From Thermoactinomyces intermedius (GTDB lineage Bacteria; Bacillota; Bacilli; Thermoactinomycetales; Thermoactinomycetaceae), in assembly GCF_016055025.1 (NCBI RefSeq), contig NZ_JAECVW010000003.1: 64,000 nt of DNA. One strand, 5' to 3'. A program made the position numbers and the translations under genes. This document shows positions 49,316 through 58,304 of the stretch, in pieces (within the stretch, counting starts at the first letter, position 1; every line of letters starts with the position of its first letter). A model generated the notes under the pieces. It had not been told where the DNA came from. It ran no database searches and was given only the letters and a program-made list of their open reading frames with translations.

Positions 49316-50539
49316 TCAACCGGATGTGAGGCGGATGGAATTTTCCTTGTGCGAAAGACGAATCGCCCGGGTTAACGCAAGGGTCAGCAATATGGTTGCG
49401 ATCAAGAGGACGGAGACCATGAGAATCACCCCGTACCAACCAAAGTGGGTCAAAAAGAACCCTCCGATCCATCCCAAAAGGCTGGAGCCGGTGTAATAAA
49501 ACAACAGGTACAAAGAAGAAGCGTACACTTTGATCGGGGGTTCTGCGATCACCCCGACCCATCCGCTGGCCAGGCTGTGTCCGGCGAAAAAACCGGCTGC
49601 AAACAAGATCAAGCCGGCCATCAACAAAAAGAGATTTCCGGTGCAGGTTAACAAGGCGCCGGCCAATGCCATGACCACCCCGCTGATCAAGAGGGAGGAG
49701 CGCGAGTGGTTTTCCGTCAGTTTCCCAAAGAAATACGAACTCCACGACCCGGAAAGTTGAAAAATAAATAAAAAGCCAATCGCCGTTTGGCTCAATTGGA
49801 ACGGAGGATTGGACAAAGGAAAAGCGATGTAGTTAAACAATGTGATGTAGGCGCCGAGCAGCAAAAAGGCCATAGCGTAAATGCACAACAGATTTTTGTT
49901 TTTCATTCCGCCGATCATGCCCGAAATCCAGTTGGGAAAAGAAAGTTGTTCTTTTTTGAAATGTTTGGATTCGGGAAGCAATACGAAAAACAGCGCGCTG
50001 CACAAAAAACTGAAAATCCCCAGCGCAAGGGCGCCTGCGTGCCAGGAATAAAAGTCGGCAAAAACACTGACCCATATTCTCCCGAAGAAACCGCCAATGG
50101 CATTGCCGCTCACATAAATCCCCATGATGCGCCCGATGTGTTTCGGCGAGATTTCTTCATTCAGATAAGTGATGGCAACGGATGGAAACCCGCTCATCGC
50201 CAGTCCCTGGAAAACCCGCAAAAAAACCAGGGCTTTGAAATCAGAAGTGAATGACGTGGCGATTCCCGCCAAGGATGCCAACAACAAAGACACTCCCATG
50301 ATTTTTTTCCGGCCCCAGGCATTGGAAAAAACCGTGAGAATCAACATTCCGACGGCCAGCGAAAAGGTGGCCAGAGAAATTGACAAACTGGCAAGAGACG
50401 GGGAGATGCCCATTTGGGATGCAAACGTATTGATCAATGTTTGCGGATAATACAGCTGGGCAAAAGTCACCATGCTCCCCAACAGCATGCAAACAAATAT
50501 CCGGTAATATTCACTGCTGCCGGATTCAACATGTTTCAT
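49316..50539 (-). CDS. MFS transporter (YnfM/AraJ-like)
   Basis: 407 aa, twelve helices. VCMLLGSMVTFAQLYYPQTL, the motif-A loop SNAWGRKKIMGVSLLLA, and RVFQGLAMSGFPSVAITYLN with GRIMGIYVSGNAIGGFFGR fit the DHA1 branch near YnfM. The substrate is unknown. Divergent from the LysR gene at 50674, which is the likely regulator. Confidence 0.9.
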   Translation of the reverse strand: MKHVESGSSEYYRIFVCMLLGSMVTFAQLYYPQTLINTFASQMGISPSLASLSISLATFSLAVGMLILTVFSNAWGRKKIMGVSLLLASLAGIATSFTSDFKALVFLRVFQGLAMSGFPSVAITYLNEEISPKHIGRIMGIYVSGNAIGGFFGRIWVSVFADFYSWHAGALALGIFSFLCSALFFVLLPESKHFKKEQLSFPNWISGMIGGMKNKNLLCIYAMAFLLLGAYITLFNYIAFPLSNPPFQLSQTAIGFLFIFQLSGSWSSYFFGKLTENHSRSSLLISGVVMALAGALLTCTGNLFLLMAGLILFAAGFFAGHSLASGWVGVIAEPPIKVYASSLYLLFYYTGSSLLGWIGGFFLTHFGWYGVILMVSVLLIATILLTLALTRAIRLSHKENSIRLTSG

Positions 50540-50673
50540 GAAGCACCTCTCCTCAATGTGTAGCTGTTGCTTTGTTTTTTAGTGTACTTCCGGCAGGGTG
50601 ATGTGTCTATTGCATTATATTTATTTAAATGATAATTTTTTGCTATCAACAAAGAGAAAGAGGTTGTTGCAGA

Positions 50674-51552
50674 ATGGAATGGCAGCAGCTGGAATACTTT
50701 TGTCAAGTAGCCAAAACCGAGCACTTCCGGAAAGCGGCAAACCGGCTGGGCATTTCCCAACCGGCTCTCAGCCGTTCCATGGCCAAACTGGAAGAAGAGT
50801 TGGGGGTACCGCTGTTTGACCGGGTCGGCCGTTCTGTCAAGTTGAATGCCTTCGGCCGGGTTTTTTTGAAACGGGTGGAAAATGCGCTCAATGAAATCTC
50901 CGTCGGGGTTCAGGAGATGGAACAATTGAAAAACCCGGATACCGGGAAGGTTTCGGTGGCCTTTCTCCGCACATTGGGCGTCACGGTTTTGCCGGAGTTG
51001 ATCCACAGCTTTAACCGGAAATATCCCCGGGTGGAAATTCAACTGATCCAAAGCACCATTTTAAGAAGTGTGGAGCTGTTGAAGGCCAGGGAGGTTGATT
51101 TGTGCCTGATCAGTTCGTACGCGTTTCCGCCTTGCATTCAGTGGCACCCGCTGATGGAACAGGAATTGTTTTTGTATGTTCCGGCGAACCACCGGCTGGC
51201 TGCAAGAGATTTCGTGGATTTGAAGGAGATTGGCGGCGAAAGCTTCGTCGGTTTTCGGGAAGGATTGGAGATGAGGGAACGGATCAACCATTTTTGCCGG
51301 AAAGCCGGGTTCACCCCGGTCATGAAATTTGAAGGCGAAGATGTATCAACATTGGCGGGGCTGGTTTCAGCCGGATTGGGCGTGACGTTGATCCCGGAAT
51401 ATCGGGGCATCAGCGAGTCCAAGATTAAAAAGATTTCTGTCCGGAATCCAAGATGTTACCGGAAGATCGGATTGACTTGGTTGAAAGGCAATCCGTTATC
51501 CCCTTCCGCTGAGCGGTTTCGTTCCCATGTGATTGAATGGTTCGCAACCTGA
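50674..51552 (+). CDS. LysR family transcriptional regulator
   Basis: 292 aa. HTH: MEWQQLEYFCQVAKTEHFRK, AANRLGISQPALSRSMAKLE and ELGVPLFDRVGRSVKL; then the LysR substrate-binding domain with the hinge NPDTGKVSVAFLRTLG. Start ATG 50674 after GAGG; the upstream extension is not LysR-like. It shares a 134-base intergenic region with the MFS gene, which contains ATTAT...ATAAT (50615-50640), a possible T-N11-A-type site. Confidence 0.92.
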   Translation: MEWQQLEYFCQVAKTEHFRKAANRLGISQPALSRSMAKLEEELGVPLFDRVGRSVKLNAFGRVFLKRVENALNEISVGVQEMEQLKNPDTGKVSVAFLRTLGVTVLPELIHSFNRKYPRVEIQLIQSTILRSVELLKAREVDLCLISSYAFPPCIQWHPLMEQELFLYVPANHRLAARDFVDLKEIGGESFVGFREGLEMRERINHFCRKAGFTPVMKFEGEDVSTLAGLVSAGLGVTLIPEYRGISESKIKKISVRNPRCYRKIGLTWLKGNPLSPSAERFRSHVIEWFAT

Positions 51553-51726
51553 GGCGCGGCCGGATTTTAAACAGCCGGTTCTCATTTTTACGTACGGAAG
51601 CCTGGCTGTTTACCCATCGCCGTGCTTTGTCTTGTTGCATACCCTGTCAGCAGGTTTTCTGAACAGGAAGGGATGAAGCCGTTTGAAAACGAAGAATTCA
51701 ATATCGATTTCAAGTGGAGGGATTTG

Positions 51727-52704
51727 GTGAAAAGAAATTTCGGAATTGTGAGTCTTTTGCTTGCTGTCTTGCTGGTTGCCTGTCAGCCTGATTCCGCCCC
51801 CGTTACCCGGCCGGAAAAGCCGGAAAGTTTGATGAGCCCCATCACCGGCACTCCCGTTGAGAAAGAGGAACCCAAACCCGTGATCATGGCCATGATCAAT
51901 AACCATCCCGCGGCCCGTCCGCAATCCGGGCTGCAATTGGCGGATGTGGTGGTGGAGATTTTGGCGGAAGGAGAGATCACCCGGTTCGCAGCTTTTTATT
52001 ACAACCGGTTGAACGGTGTGATCGGTCCGGTCCGGAGTGTCCGGGATTATTATCTGGAGCTGGCGGACGGAGCCGGTGCGGTGGTGGCGCATGCCGGCGG
52101 TTCCCCGTCCGCGTTGAACCGGATCCGTGAGGAGAAAAAGCCGGCGATCGACGGGGTCCATCAAGACGAAAAACATTTTTTCCGCGTCGATTTTCGCAAA
52201 CCGCCGCATAACCTGTATGCCCGGTTGGAAGAATTGAGCCGGGTTGCAAAGCAACGGGATTATCCCGATTACAGCGGAAAACCGGCTTACCAGTTTTCCG
52301 GTGAAGCGGTCACCCGCGGGGGAAAGGCCGCCGGGAAGGTCCGCCTCATTTACCATAAATTGTACGAAGCCGGGTATCAATATGATCCGGCCAAGCAACA
52401 ATATGTCCGCTACACCGAAGGCGAGATGCAAACCGACCGGGAAACCGGGGAACCGATTACCATGCAAAATGTGCTCGTGATTTTTGCCAAACACAAGGTG
52501 TTGGATTATGTGGGGCACCGGTCGGTGGATATCACGGGACAGGGAAAAGGTTATTTGCTGCAGCAGGGGAAGGCGGTCCCGATTGAATGGAAATACCGGG
52601 ACGGATGGATCGTTCCTTACCGGGACGGAAAAGAATGCACGTTGCTGCCCGGGAAAACATGGGTCAATGTTTTGCCGGAGACCGGAGAGGTTCTTCTCCA
52701 ATAA
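51727..52704 (+). CDS. DUF3048 lipoprotein (YerB-like)
   Basis: 325 aa. Lipobox LLVAC (Cys at residue 18) after signal IVSLLLAVLLVA. DUF3048 pattern: PVIMAMINNHPAARPQSGLQ, LADVVVEILAEGEITRFAAF and GVIGPVRSVRDYYLELADG, then the C-terminal domain with KHKVLDYVGHRSVD. The function is unknown; relatives lie in front of yerC-pcrBA-ligA in Bacillus as here. Start GTG 51727, 6 bases after GGAGGG; the longer frame from 51622 would bury the signal peptide. Confidence 0.92.
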   Translation: MKRNFGIVSLLLAVLLVACQPDSAPVTRPEKPESLMSPITGTPVEKEEPKPVIMAMINNHPAARPQSGLQLADVVVEILAEGEITRFAAFYYNRLNGVIGPVRSVRDYYLELADGAGAVVAHAGGSPSALNRIREEKKPAIDGVHQDEKHFFRVDFRKPPHNLYARLEELSRVAKQRDYPDYSGKPAYQFSGEAVTRGGKAAGKVRLIYHKLYEAGYQYDPAKQQYVRYTEGEMQTDRETGEPITMQNVLVIFAKHKVLDYVGHRSVDITGQGKGYLLQQGKAVPIEWKYRDGWIVPYRDGKECTLLPGKTWVNVLPETGEVLLQ

Positions 52705-52716
52705 CCTCTCATTTTC

Positions 52717-52725
52717 TGCTATACT
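52717..52725 (+). promoter_or_regulatory. Extended -10 before the yerC-like gene
   Basis: TG-C-TATACT about 60 bases upstream of the start codon, in the short gap after the yerB-like gene. Confidence 0.5.
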
Positions 52726-52786
52726 TATCAGAGGCAGAACTTTAAAGGGCGAAAGGACTTCCTTCTACCTCAGGGAGGAATGATGA

Positions 52787-53107
52787 ATGCAACTCAATAA
52801 ACTGAACAAAAAAGAAGTGGATCAACTTTTTCAGGCGATCTTGCAACTCGAAACCATTGATGAGTGTTACCGCTTTTTTGAAGATTTATGTACTGTCGGG
52901 GAGATCAAGTCACTGGCGCAACGGTTGGAAGTGGCCCGGATGCTCGAAGATGGTTGCACTTATAACCAGATTGAAACCGAAACGGGCGCCAGCACGGCAA
53001 CGATATCCCGTGTCAAACGCTGTCTCCACTATGGTACCGACGGTTATTTGCTCGCCTTGGAACGTTTAAAAGAAGCGAAGGAAGAAAAATCCCCTGAAAA
53101 ACGATAA
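52787..53107 (+). CDS. YerC/TrpR-related family protein
   Basis: 106 aa, all-helical TrpR-superfamily fold: LCTVGEIKSLAQRLEVARML then EDGCTYNQIETETGASTATI and SRVKRCLHYGTDGYLLALERL. A DNA-binding protein of unknown regulon. Followed by a terminator at 53127. Confidence 0.92.
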   Translation: MQLNKLNKKEVDQLFQAILQLETIDECYRFFEDLCTVGEIKSLAQRLEVARMLEDGCTYNQIETETGASTATISRVKRCLHYGTDGYLLALERLKEAKEEKSPEKR

Positions 53108-53126
53108 TACGGATGATTTTTCGCTG

Positions 53127-53166
53127 AAAGGCTGTGTTTTCCTGTACGGATCACAGCCTTTGTTTT
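53127..53166 (+). terminator. Terminator after the yerC-like gene
   Basis: AAAGGCTGTG / CACAGCCTTT stem and TGTTTTCTTTT tail. Confidence 0.8.
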
Positions 53167-53187
53167 CTTTTCATTTTCTTTGCAGTG

Positions 53188-53193
53188 TATAAT
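53188..53193 (+). promoter_or_regulatory. Candidate -10 for the pcrB-pcrA-ligA operon
   Basis: TATAAT 32 bases before the pcrB start; the -35 region is T-rich but not consensus. Confidence 0.45.
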
Positions 53194-53225
53194 AGGGATT
53201 GTAGGTTTCGGGCGGGGGGAAAAGT

Positions 53226-53936
53226 ATGATAAAAAAAGCGAAGAAATGGAGACATGTCTTTAAATTGGACCCCAACCGGCGGCTTTCTGATCTGGCACTG
53301 GAAAAGATTTGCCAATCCGGAACCGATGCGATTATTGTTGGGGGAACGGATGGAATCACGTTTCAAAACACATGGCAATTGCTTGAACGGATACAGAAAT
53401 ATCAAGTGCCTTGTGTGCAGGAAATTTCGACGATGAAGGCGATTGTACCCGGATTTGACGGTTATCTCATTCCATCGGTGTTAAACACCGATCAAGCCAA
53501 GTGGATTCATGGGGCGCACTTGGAGGCCATCCGGCGTTACGGGAGCAGCATTCCCTGGGAGCAGGTTCTTTTGCTCGGATATGTCATTTTAAATCCCGAG
53601 GCCAAGGTGAGCCGCTTGACACAGGCCAAAGCCGACCTGACCGAAGAAGAAGCGGCCGGCTATGCCGATTTGGTGGAAAATCTGTTCCGGTGGCCGGTGC
53701 TTTATGTCGAATACAGCGGGACCTTTGGCGAAGAGAAAAAGGTGCGGGCCATCCGCCGGAAATTAAAGCGAACCCGGTTGTTTTACGGGGGAGGCATCAC
53801 CAATGAAGAGCAGGCGAAAACCATGGCCCGGTGGGCCGATACCGTTGTCGTGGGCAATGTGGTTTACACCAATGTGGAAAAAGCGGTTCAAACCGTGACA
53901 TGGGTCAAAGAAACAAAGTTGCAGGAGAAAGGGTGA
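53226..53936 (+). CDS. pcrB: Heptaprenylglyceryl phosphate synthase
   Basis: 236 aa TIM-barrel prenyltransferase that joins heptaprenyl diphosphate to sn-glycerol-1-phosphate, an archaea-like ether lipid step in Bacillales. Motifs: HVFKLDPNRRLSDLAL, DAIIVGGTDGITFQN, VLYVEYSGTFGE and YGGGITNEEQAKTMARWAD (phosphate site). First gene of the operon with pcrA (4-base gap) and ligA, a conserved Bacillales arrangement. Confidence 0.97.
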   Translation: MIKKAKKWRHVFKLDPNRRLSDLALEKICQSGTDAIIVGGTDGITFQNTWQLLERIQKYQVPCVQEISTMKAIVPGFDGYLIPSVLNTDQAKWIHGAHLEAIRRYGSSIPWEQVLLLGYVILNPEAKVSRLTQAKADLTEEEAAGYADLVENLFRWPVLYVEYSGTFGEEKKVRAIRRKLKRTRLFYGGGITNEEQAKTMARWADTVVVGNVVYTNVEKAVQTVTWVKETKLQEKG

Positions 53937-53940
53937 GCTG

Positions 53941-56124
53941 ATGCTTAACCAGTTGTCGACGGAGACGTTGCTTGAGGGCTTGAACCCGATGCAACAAAAG
54001 GCAGTGGAAACCACCGAAGGCCCCGTTCTGATCGTGGCCGGGGCCGGAAGCGGGAAAACCCGGGTCTTGACACACCGCGTGGCTTATCTTCTCAGTGAAA
54101 AACAGGTTCACCCCTGGAATATTTTGGCGATCACCTTTACCAACAAAGCGGCACGCGAAATGAAAGAACGCATCGTCTCTTTGGTGGGACCCCGGGCGGA
54201 AGAGATCTGGATCTCCACCTTCCATGCGATGTGCGTGCGCATTTTGCGGCGGGATATTGACCAGCTGGGAATGTCACGCAACTTCACGATTTTGGACACC
54301 TCGGACCAATTGAGCGTGATTAAACAAGTTTTAAAGGAAGAAAATCTGGATCCCAAGAAGTTTGAGCCGCGTTCCCTTTTGAATCAAATCAGCCATGCGA
54401 AGAATCAATTGGCCGGGCCGGCAGAAATGAAACAGGGGGCGCGCAACTTTTTCGAACAGGTGGCGGCGGATGTTTACGAAAAATACCAGGAGAAATTGCG
54501 GGCCAATCAATCCCTGGATTTTGACGATTTGTTGATGGAAACCGTCCGGCTTTTTCAGTCGCGACCCGAGGTGAAAGAGTATTACCAGCGCAAATTCAAG
54601 TACATTCATGTGGATGAGTATCAGGATACCAACCATGCCCAATATGTGCTGGTTCAAATGCTGGCCGAACATCACCGAAATATTTGCGTGGTCGGCGATT
54701 CGGACCAATCGATTTACCGCTTCCGGGGAGCGGATATCCGAAACATTCTCCATTTTGAACAGGATTATCCGGATGCGGTGCAAATCAAGCTGGAGCAAAA
54801 TTACCGTTCCACCAAAAACATCCTCCAAGCCGCCAATCATCTCATTGCCCACAATACCGAACGGAAACCCAAAGAATTGTGGACGGCCAATGAGGAAGGA
54901 AGCAAGATTCAATTGTTTGAAGCCAGTACCGAGCAGGAAGAAGCCTTCTATATTGCCGAAACCATTTCAAACGGCATCAAAGAAGGAAAACGGTATTCCG
55001 ATTACGCCGTGTTGTACCGGACCAATGCGCAATCACGGGTGATCGAGGAAGTGATGATGAAATCCAACATTCCTTACACCGTGGTTGGCGGCATCAAGTT
55101 CTACGAACGAAAAGAGATTAAAGATTTGTTGGCGTATTTGCGGCTGATTGTCAATCCCCACGATGATCTGAGCCTTTCCCGCATCATCAATGTGCCCCGT
55201 CGCGGTGTCGGAGCGGCTTCGCTGGAGAAAATCCAAAATTACGCGGCACAAAACGGCATCTCCATGTTTGAAGCGCTGTTGGAGATGGAGCACATCGGAC
55301 TGTCCAAACGGACCCTGAAGCCGTTGGAAACCTTTGTCGGATTTGTGCGCGAGCTTCATGCCATGATCGAATATCTGTCTGCCGTGGAAATGACGGAAGA
55401 AGTGTTGCAACGAAGCGGCTACAGGGAAGAATTGAAAAAAGAGAAGACCATCGAAGCGGCGAGCCGGCTGGAAAACATTGATGAATTTTTATCGGTCGCC
55501 CAAGAGTTCGAGAAAAGAAATGAAGACAAAACATTGATCAGCTTTTTGACGGATTTGGCTTTGATTTCGGATGTGGACCAGTTGGATGAAGAGGAGGAAA
55601 AAAACGCGGAATCCGTGGCGTTGATGACATTGCACAGCGCCAAAGGGCTCGAGTTTCCGCATGTCTTTTTGGTCGGCCTGGAAGAAGGGATTTTCCCGCA
55701 CATGCGTTCACTGGATGACGAGTCGGAAATGGAAGAAGAAAGGCGGCTGGCCTATGTGGGGTTGACCCGTGCGGAGAAAGTGCTTCACCTGACACGGGCC
55801 CGGACGCGGACGATTTTTGGACAAACCAGTTCCAATCTGCCTTCCCGGTTTTTGAGGGAAATTCCGGCAGAGTTGTTTGAAGAAGCCGGACAGAAAAAGG
55901 AAACGCCAACGCCAAGCCGGGGCATCAGGAAAGTTTCGCGGCCGGTTCCCAATCCGGAACGCAACTGGCAGGTCGGAGACAAAGCCGTCCACAAAAAATG
56001 GGGGGTCGGCACGGTCGTCAAAGTGCAGGGGGAAGGCGAAGACATGGAGTTGAACATTGCATTTCCCGCTCCGGTCGGGGTGAAAAAATTATTGGCCAAA
56101 TATGCTCCCATCACGAAAGAATGA
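53941..56124 (+). CDS. pcrA: ATP-dependent DNA helicase PcrA
   Basis: 727 aa UvrD/Rep-type 3'-5' helicase for repair and plasmid or replication restart. Motif I VAGAGSGKTRVL (about residue 33), Ia AITFTNKAAREMKERI, II HVDEYQDTNHAQY, III VVGDSDQSIYRFRGADIRNI, IV LEQNYRSTKNI, V VALMTLHSAKGLEFPHVFLV and VI YVGLTRAEKVLHLTRARTR. The C-terminal tail has the PcrA/RNA polymerase-binding Tudor-like WQVGDKAVHKKWGVGTVV. Follows pcrB by 4 bases. Confidence 0.98.
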   Translation: MLNQLSTETLLEGLNPMQQKAVETTEGPVLIVAGAGSGKTRVLTHRVAYLLSEKQVHPWNILAITFTNKAAREMKERIVSLVGPRAEEIWISTFHAMCVRILRRDIDQLGMSRNFTILDTSDQLSVIKQVLKEENLDPKKFEPRSLLNQISHAKNQLAGPAEMKQGARNFFEQVAADVYEKYQEKLRANQSLDFDDLLMETVRLFQSRPEVKEYYQRKFKYIHVDEYQDTNHAQYVLVQMLAEHHRNICVVGDSDQSIYRFRGADIRNILHFEQDYPDAVQIKLEQNYRSTKNILQAANHLIAHNTERKPKELWTANEEGSKIQLFEASTEQEEAFYIAETISNGIKEGKRYSDYAVLYRTNAQSRVIEEVMMKSNIPYTVVGGIKFYERKEIKDLLAYLRLIVNPHDDLSLSRIINVPRRGVGAASLEKIQNYAAQNGISMFEALLEMEHIGLSKRTLKPLETFVGFVRELHAMIEYLSAVEMTEEVLQRSGYREELKKEKTIEAASRLENIDEFLSVAQEFEKRNEDKTLISFLTDLALISDVDQLDEEEEKNAESVALMTLHSAKGLEFPHVFLVGLEEGIFPHMRSLDDESEMEEERRLAYVGLTRAEKVLHLTRARTRTIFGQTSSNLPSRFLREIPAELFEEAGQKKETPTPSRGIRKVSRPVPNPERNWQVGDKAVHKKWGVGTVVKVQGEGEDMELNIAFPAPVGVKKLLAKYAPITKE

Positions 56125-56146
56125 TGAACAGGAGGATGAAGTTGGA

Positions 56147-58171
56147 TTGAAGCTGGAAGAGGCAAAGAAACGCGTGCTGGAATTGCATGATGAAATCAAT
56201 GAACATAACCACCGGTATTATGTTTTGGATGATCCGGCCATTTCCGATGCCGAGTATGACCGGTTGATGCGCGAGCTCATGGCATTGGAAGAGAAATTTC
56301 CCGAACTGAAAACCCCGGATTCCCCCACCCAGCGGGTTGGCGGAGAACCGCTTCCTTTTTTTGAAAAAGTCGAGCACACCACCCCGATGCTCAGTCTGGG
56401 GAATGCTTTTGACGAGCAGGATTTGCGCGATTTTGACGAACGTGTGAGAAAAGCGGCCGGCCGCGAAAACGTCCGTTATGTTTGCGAGTTGAAAATCGAC
56501 GGGTTGGCGGTTTCCGTCCAATATGAAGACGGCCGTTTTGTACTGGGATCCACCCGGGGAGACGGCATCACCGGGGAAGATATCACTCAAAACTTAAAAA
56601 CGATCCGGTCCCTGCCTTTGCGCATCAACGAACCGCTTTCCATCGAAGTGCGCGGGGAAGCGTACATGCCGCGGCGGGCTTTTGAACGCTTGAACCGGGA
56701 ACGGGCCGAAAACGGGGAACCTTTGTTTGCCAACCCGCGCAATGCGGCGGCCGGTTCGCTTCGCCAGCTGGATCCCAAATTGGCGGCCCGGCGGACGCTG
56801 GATTTGTTTGTTTATGAGATCGGACAGTTGGAAGGCCATACCGTCCAAACACACACCGAAGGGCTTCAATTTTTGGAGGCGTTGGGATTTAAGGTGAATC
56901 CGGCCCGGCAGACGGTGGAATCCGTGGAGGAAATGCTGGCTTTCATTGATAAATGGGGAAAGAACCGCCCGGATCTTCCTTACGAGATTGACGGCATTGT
57001 GATCAAAGTCGATGACCTGGCGTTAAGAAAACAGATGGGGACCACCGCCAAAAGCCCCCGTTGGGCCATTGCCTATAAATTCCCGGCGGAAGAAGCCGTC
57101 ACCCGTCTTTTGGACATCACCCTGAATGTCGGACGGACCGGCGTGGTGACCCCGACGGCCGTTTTGGAACCGGTCAGCCTGGCCGGAACCACCGTCCAAC
57201 GGGCTTCTTTGCATAACGAAGATTTGATCCGGGAAAAAGATATCCGGATCCATGATTATGTGGTGGTGAAAAAAGCAGGAGACATTATTCCGGAAGTGGT
57301 GGGCGTTCTCACCGAAAAACGCACCGGTGAAGAAAAGGCGTTTTCCATGCCGGAACGCTGTCCGGAGTGTGACAGCGGGTTGGTCCGCCTTGAAGGCGAA
57401 GTGGCGCTTCGCTGCATCAATCCCAAATGCCCGGCGCAGACGCGGGAAGGCATCATTCATTTCGTTTCGCGGGGTGCGATGAATATCGAAGGGCTGGGTG
57501 AAAAAGTGGTGACCCAGCTGTTTAATCACGGCTTGGTGCGAAGCGTGGCGGATCTTTATTACCTGAAAAAAGAAGATTTGTTACAGCTGGAGAGAATGGG
57601 GGAAAAATCGGTCCAAAACTTGTTGGACGCGATTGAAGAAAGCAAAAAGAATTCGCTGGAACGGTTGTTGTTCGGACTGGGGATCCGCTTTGTCGGAGCC
57701 AAAGGGGCCAAAATTCTGGCGCAACACTTCAAGCACATGGATGCCCTGATGGAGGCGGGTGTGGAAGATTTGCTCGCCTTGGATGAGATCGGACCGAAAA
57801 TGGCCGACAGTGTGGTCACCTACATGGAAAAACCCGAAGTCCGGGAAACGATCAGCCGTTTGAAAGAAGCCGGCGTGAATATGGAGTACAAAGGGCCGGG
57901 GGCGGATGGAGAAAAAGCCGTTTCCGCATCACCGCTGGCCGGAAAGACGGTCGTCATCACGGGAACATTGCAGAGGATGTCCCGCAAAGAGGCCACGGAA
58001 CTGCTCGAATCGTTGGGGGCCAATGTCACGGGAAGCGTCAGCAAGAAGACCGATTTGTTGGTCGCCGGCGAAAAAGCGGGCTCCAAACTGGACAAAGCGA
58101 AAAAATTGGATGTGACGATTTGGGATGAAGAAACGTTGTTGAGCCATTTGCCGGAAGAAGTGCGGGTATAA
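56147..58171 (+). CDS. ligA: NAD-dependent DNA ligase
   Basis: 674 aa. Adenylation Lys in VCELKIDGLAVSVQYEDGRF (KxDG), NAD-contact domain Ia at the N-terminus (YVLDDPAISDAEYDRLMREL), zinc finger CPECDSG...CINPKCPAQ, helix-hairpin-helix repeats and a C-terminal BRCT domain (KTVVITGTLQRMSRKEA). Start TTG 56147 is 10 bases after AGGAGG and gives the family's MKLEEAKKRV; the ATG at 56102 lies in the end of pcrA with no ribosome binding site. Confidence 0.97.
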   Translation: MKLEEAKKRVLELHDEINEHNHRYYVLDDPAISDAEYDRLMRELMALEEKFPELKTPDSPTQRVGGEPLPFFEKVEHTTPMLSLGNAFDEQDLRDFDERVRKAAGRENVRYVCELKIDGLAVSVQYEDGRFVLGSTRGDGITGEDITQNLKTIRSLPLRINEPLSIEVRGEAYMPRRAFERLNRERAENGEPLFANPRNAAAGSLRQLDPKLAARRTLDLFVYEIGQLEGHTVQTHTEGLQFLEALGFKVNPARQTVESVEEMLAFIDKWGKNRPDLPYEIDGIVIKVDDLALRKQMGTTAKSPRWAIAYKFPAEEAVTRLLDITLNVGRTGVVTPTAVLEPVSLAGTTVQRASLHNEDLIREKDIRIHDYVVVKKAGDIIPEVVGVLTEKRTGEEKAFSMPERCPECDSGLVRLEGEVALRCINPKCPAQTREGIIHFVSRGAMNIEGLGEKVVTQLFNHGLVRSVADLYYLKKEDLLQLERMGEKSVQNLLDAIEESKKNSLERLLFGLGIRFVGAKGAKILAQHFKHMDALMEAGVEDLLALDEIGPKMADSVVTYMEKPEVRETISRLKEAGVNMEYKGPGADGEKAVSASPLAGKTVVITGTLQRMSRKEATELLESLGANVTGSVSKKTDLLVAGEKAGSKLDKAKKLDVTIWDEETLLSHLPEEVRV

Positions 58172-58208
58172 AAAAGGCCGGGGTCTTTGAGACCCCGGCT
58201 TTTTTGCT
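58172..58208 (+). terminator. Terminator after ligA
   Basis: GCCGGGGTC / GACCCCGGC stem with T6 and a second T run. Confidence 0.92.
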
Positions 58209-58304
58209 TTTTTGGTTTAAACCGGCGGCGAAAAAGAAGGGTTTTTCACAATGCAAAAGAAAATGGAATAGCAAAGGAAAAAATTGTGAAAGGCCGGAGA
58301 AGGT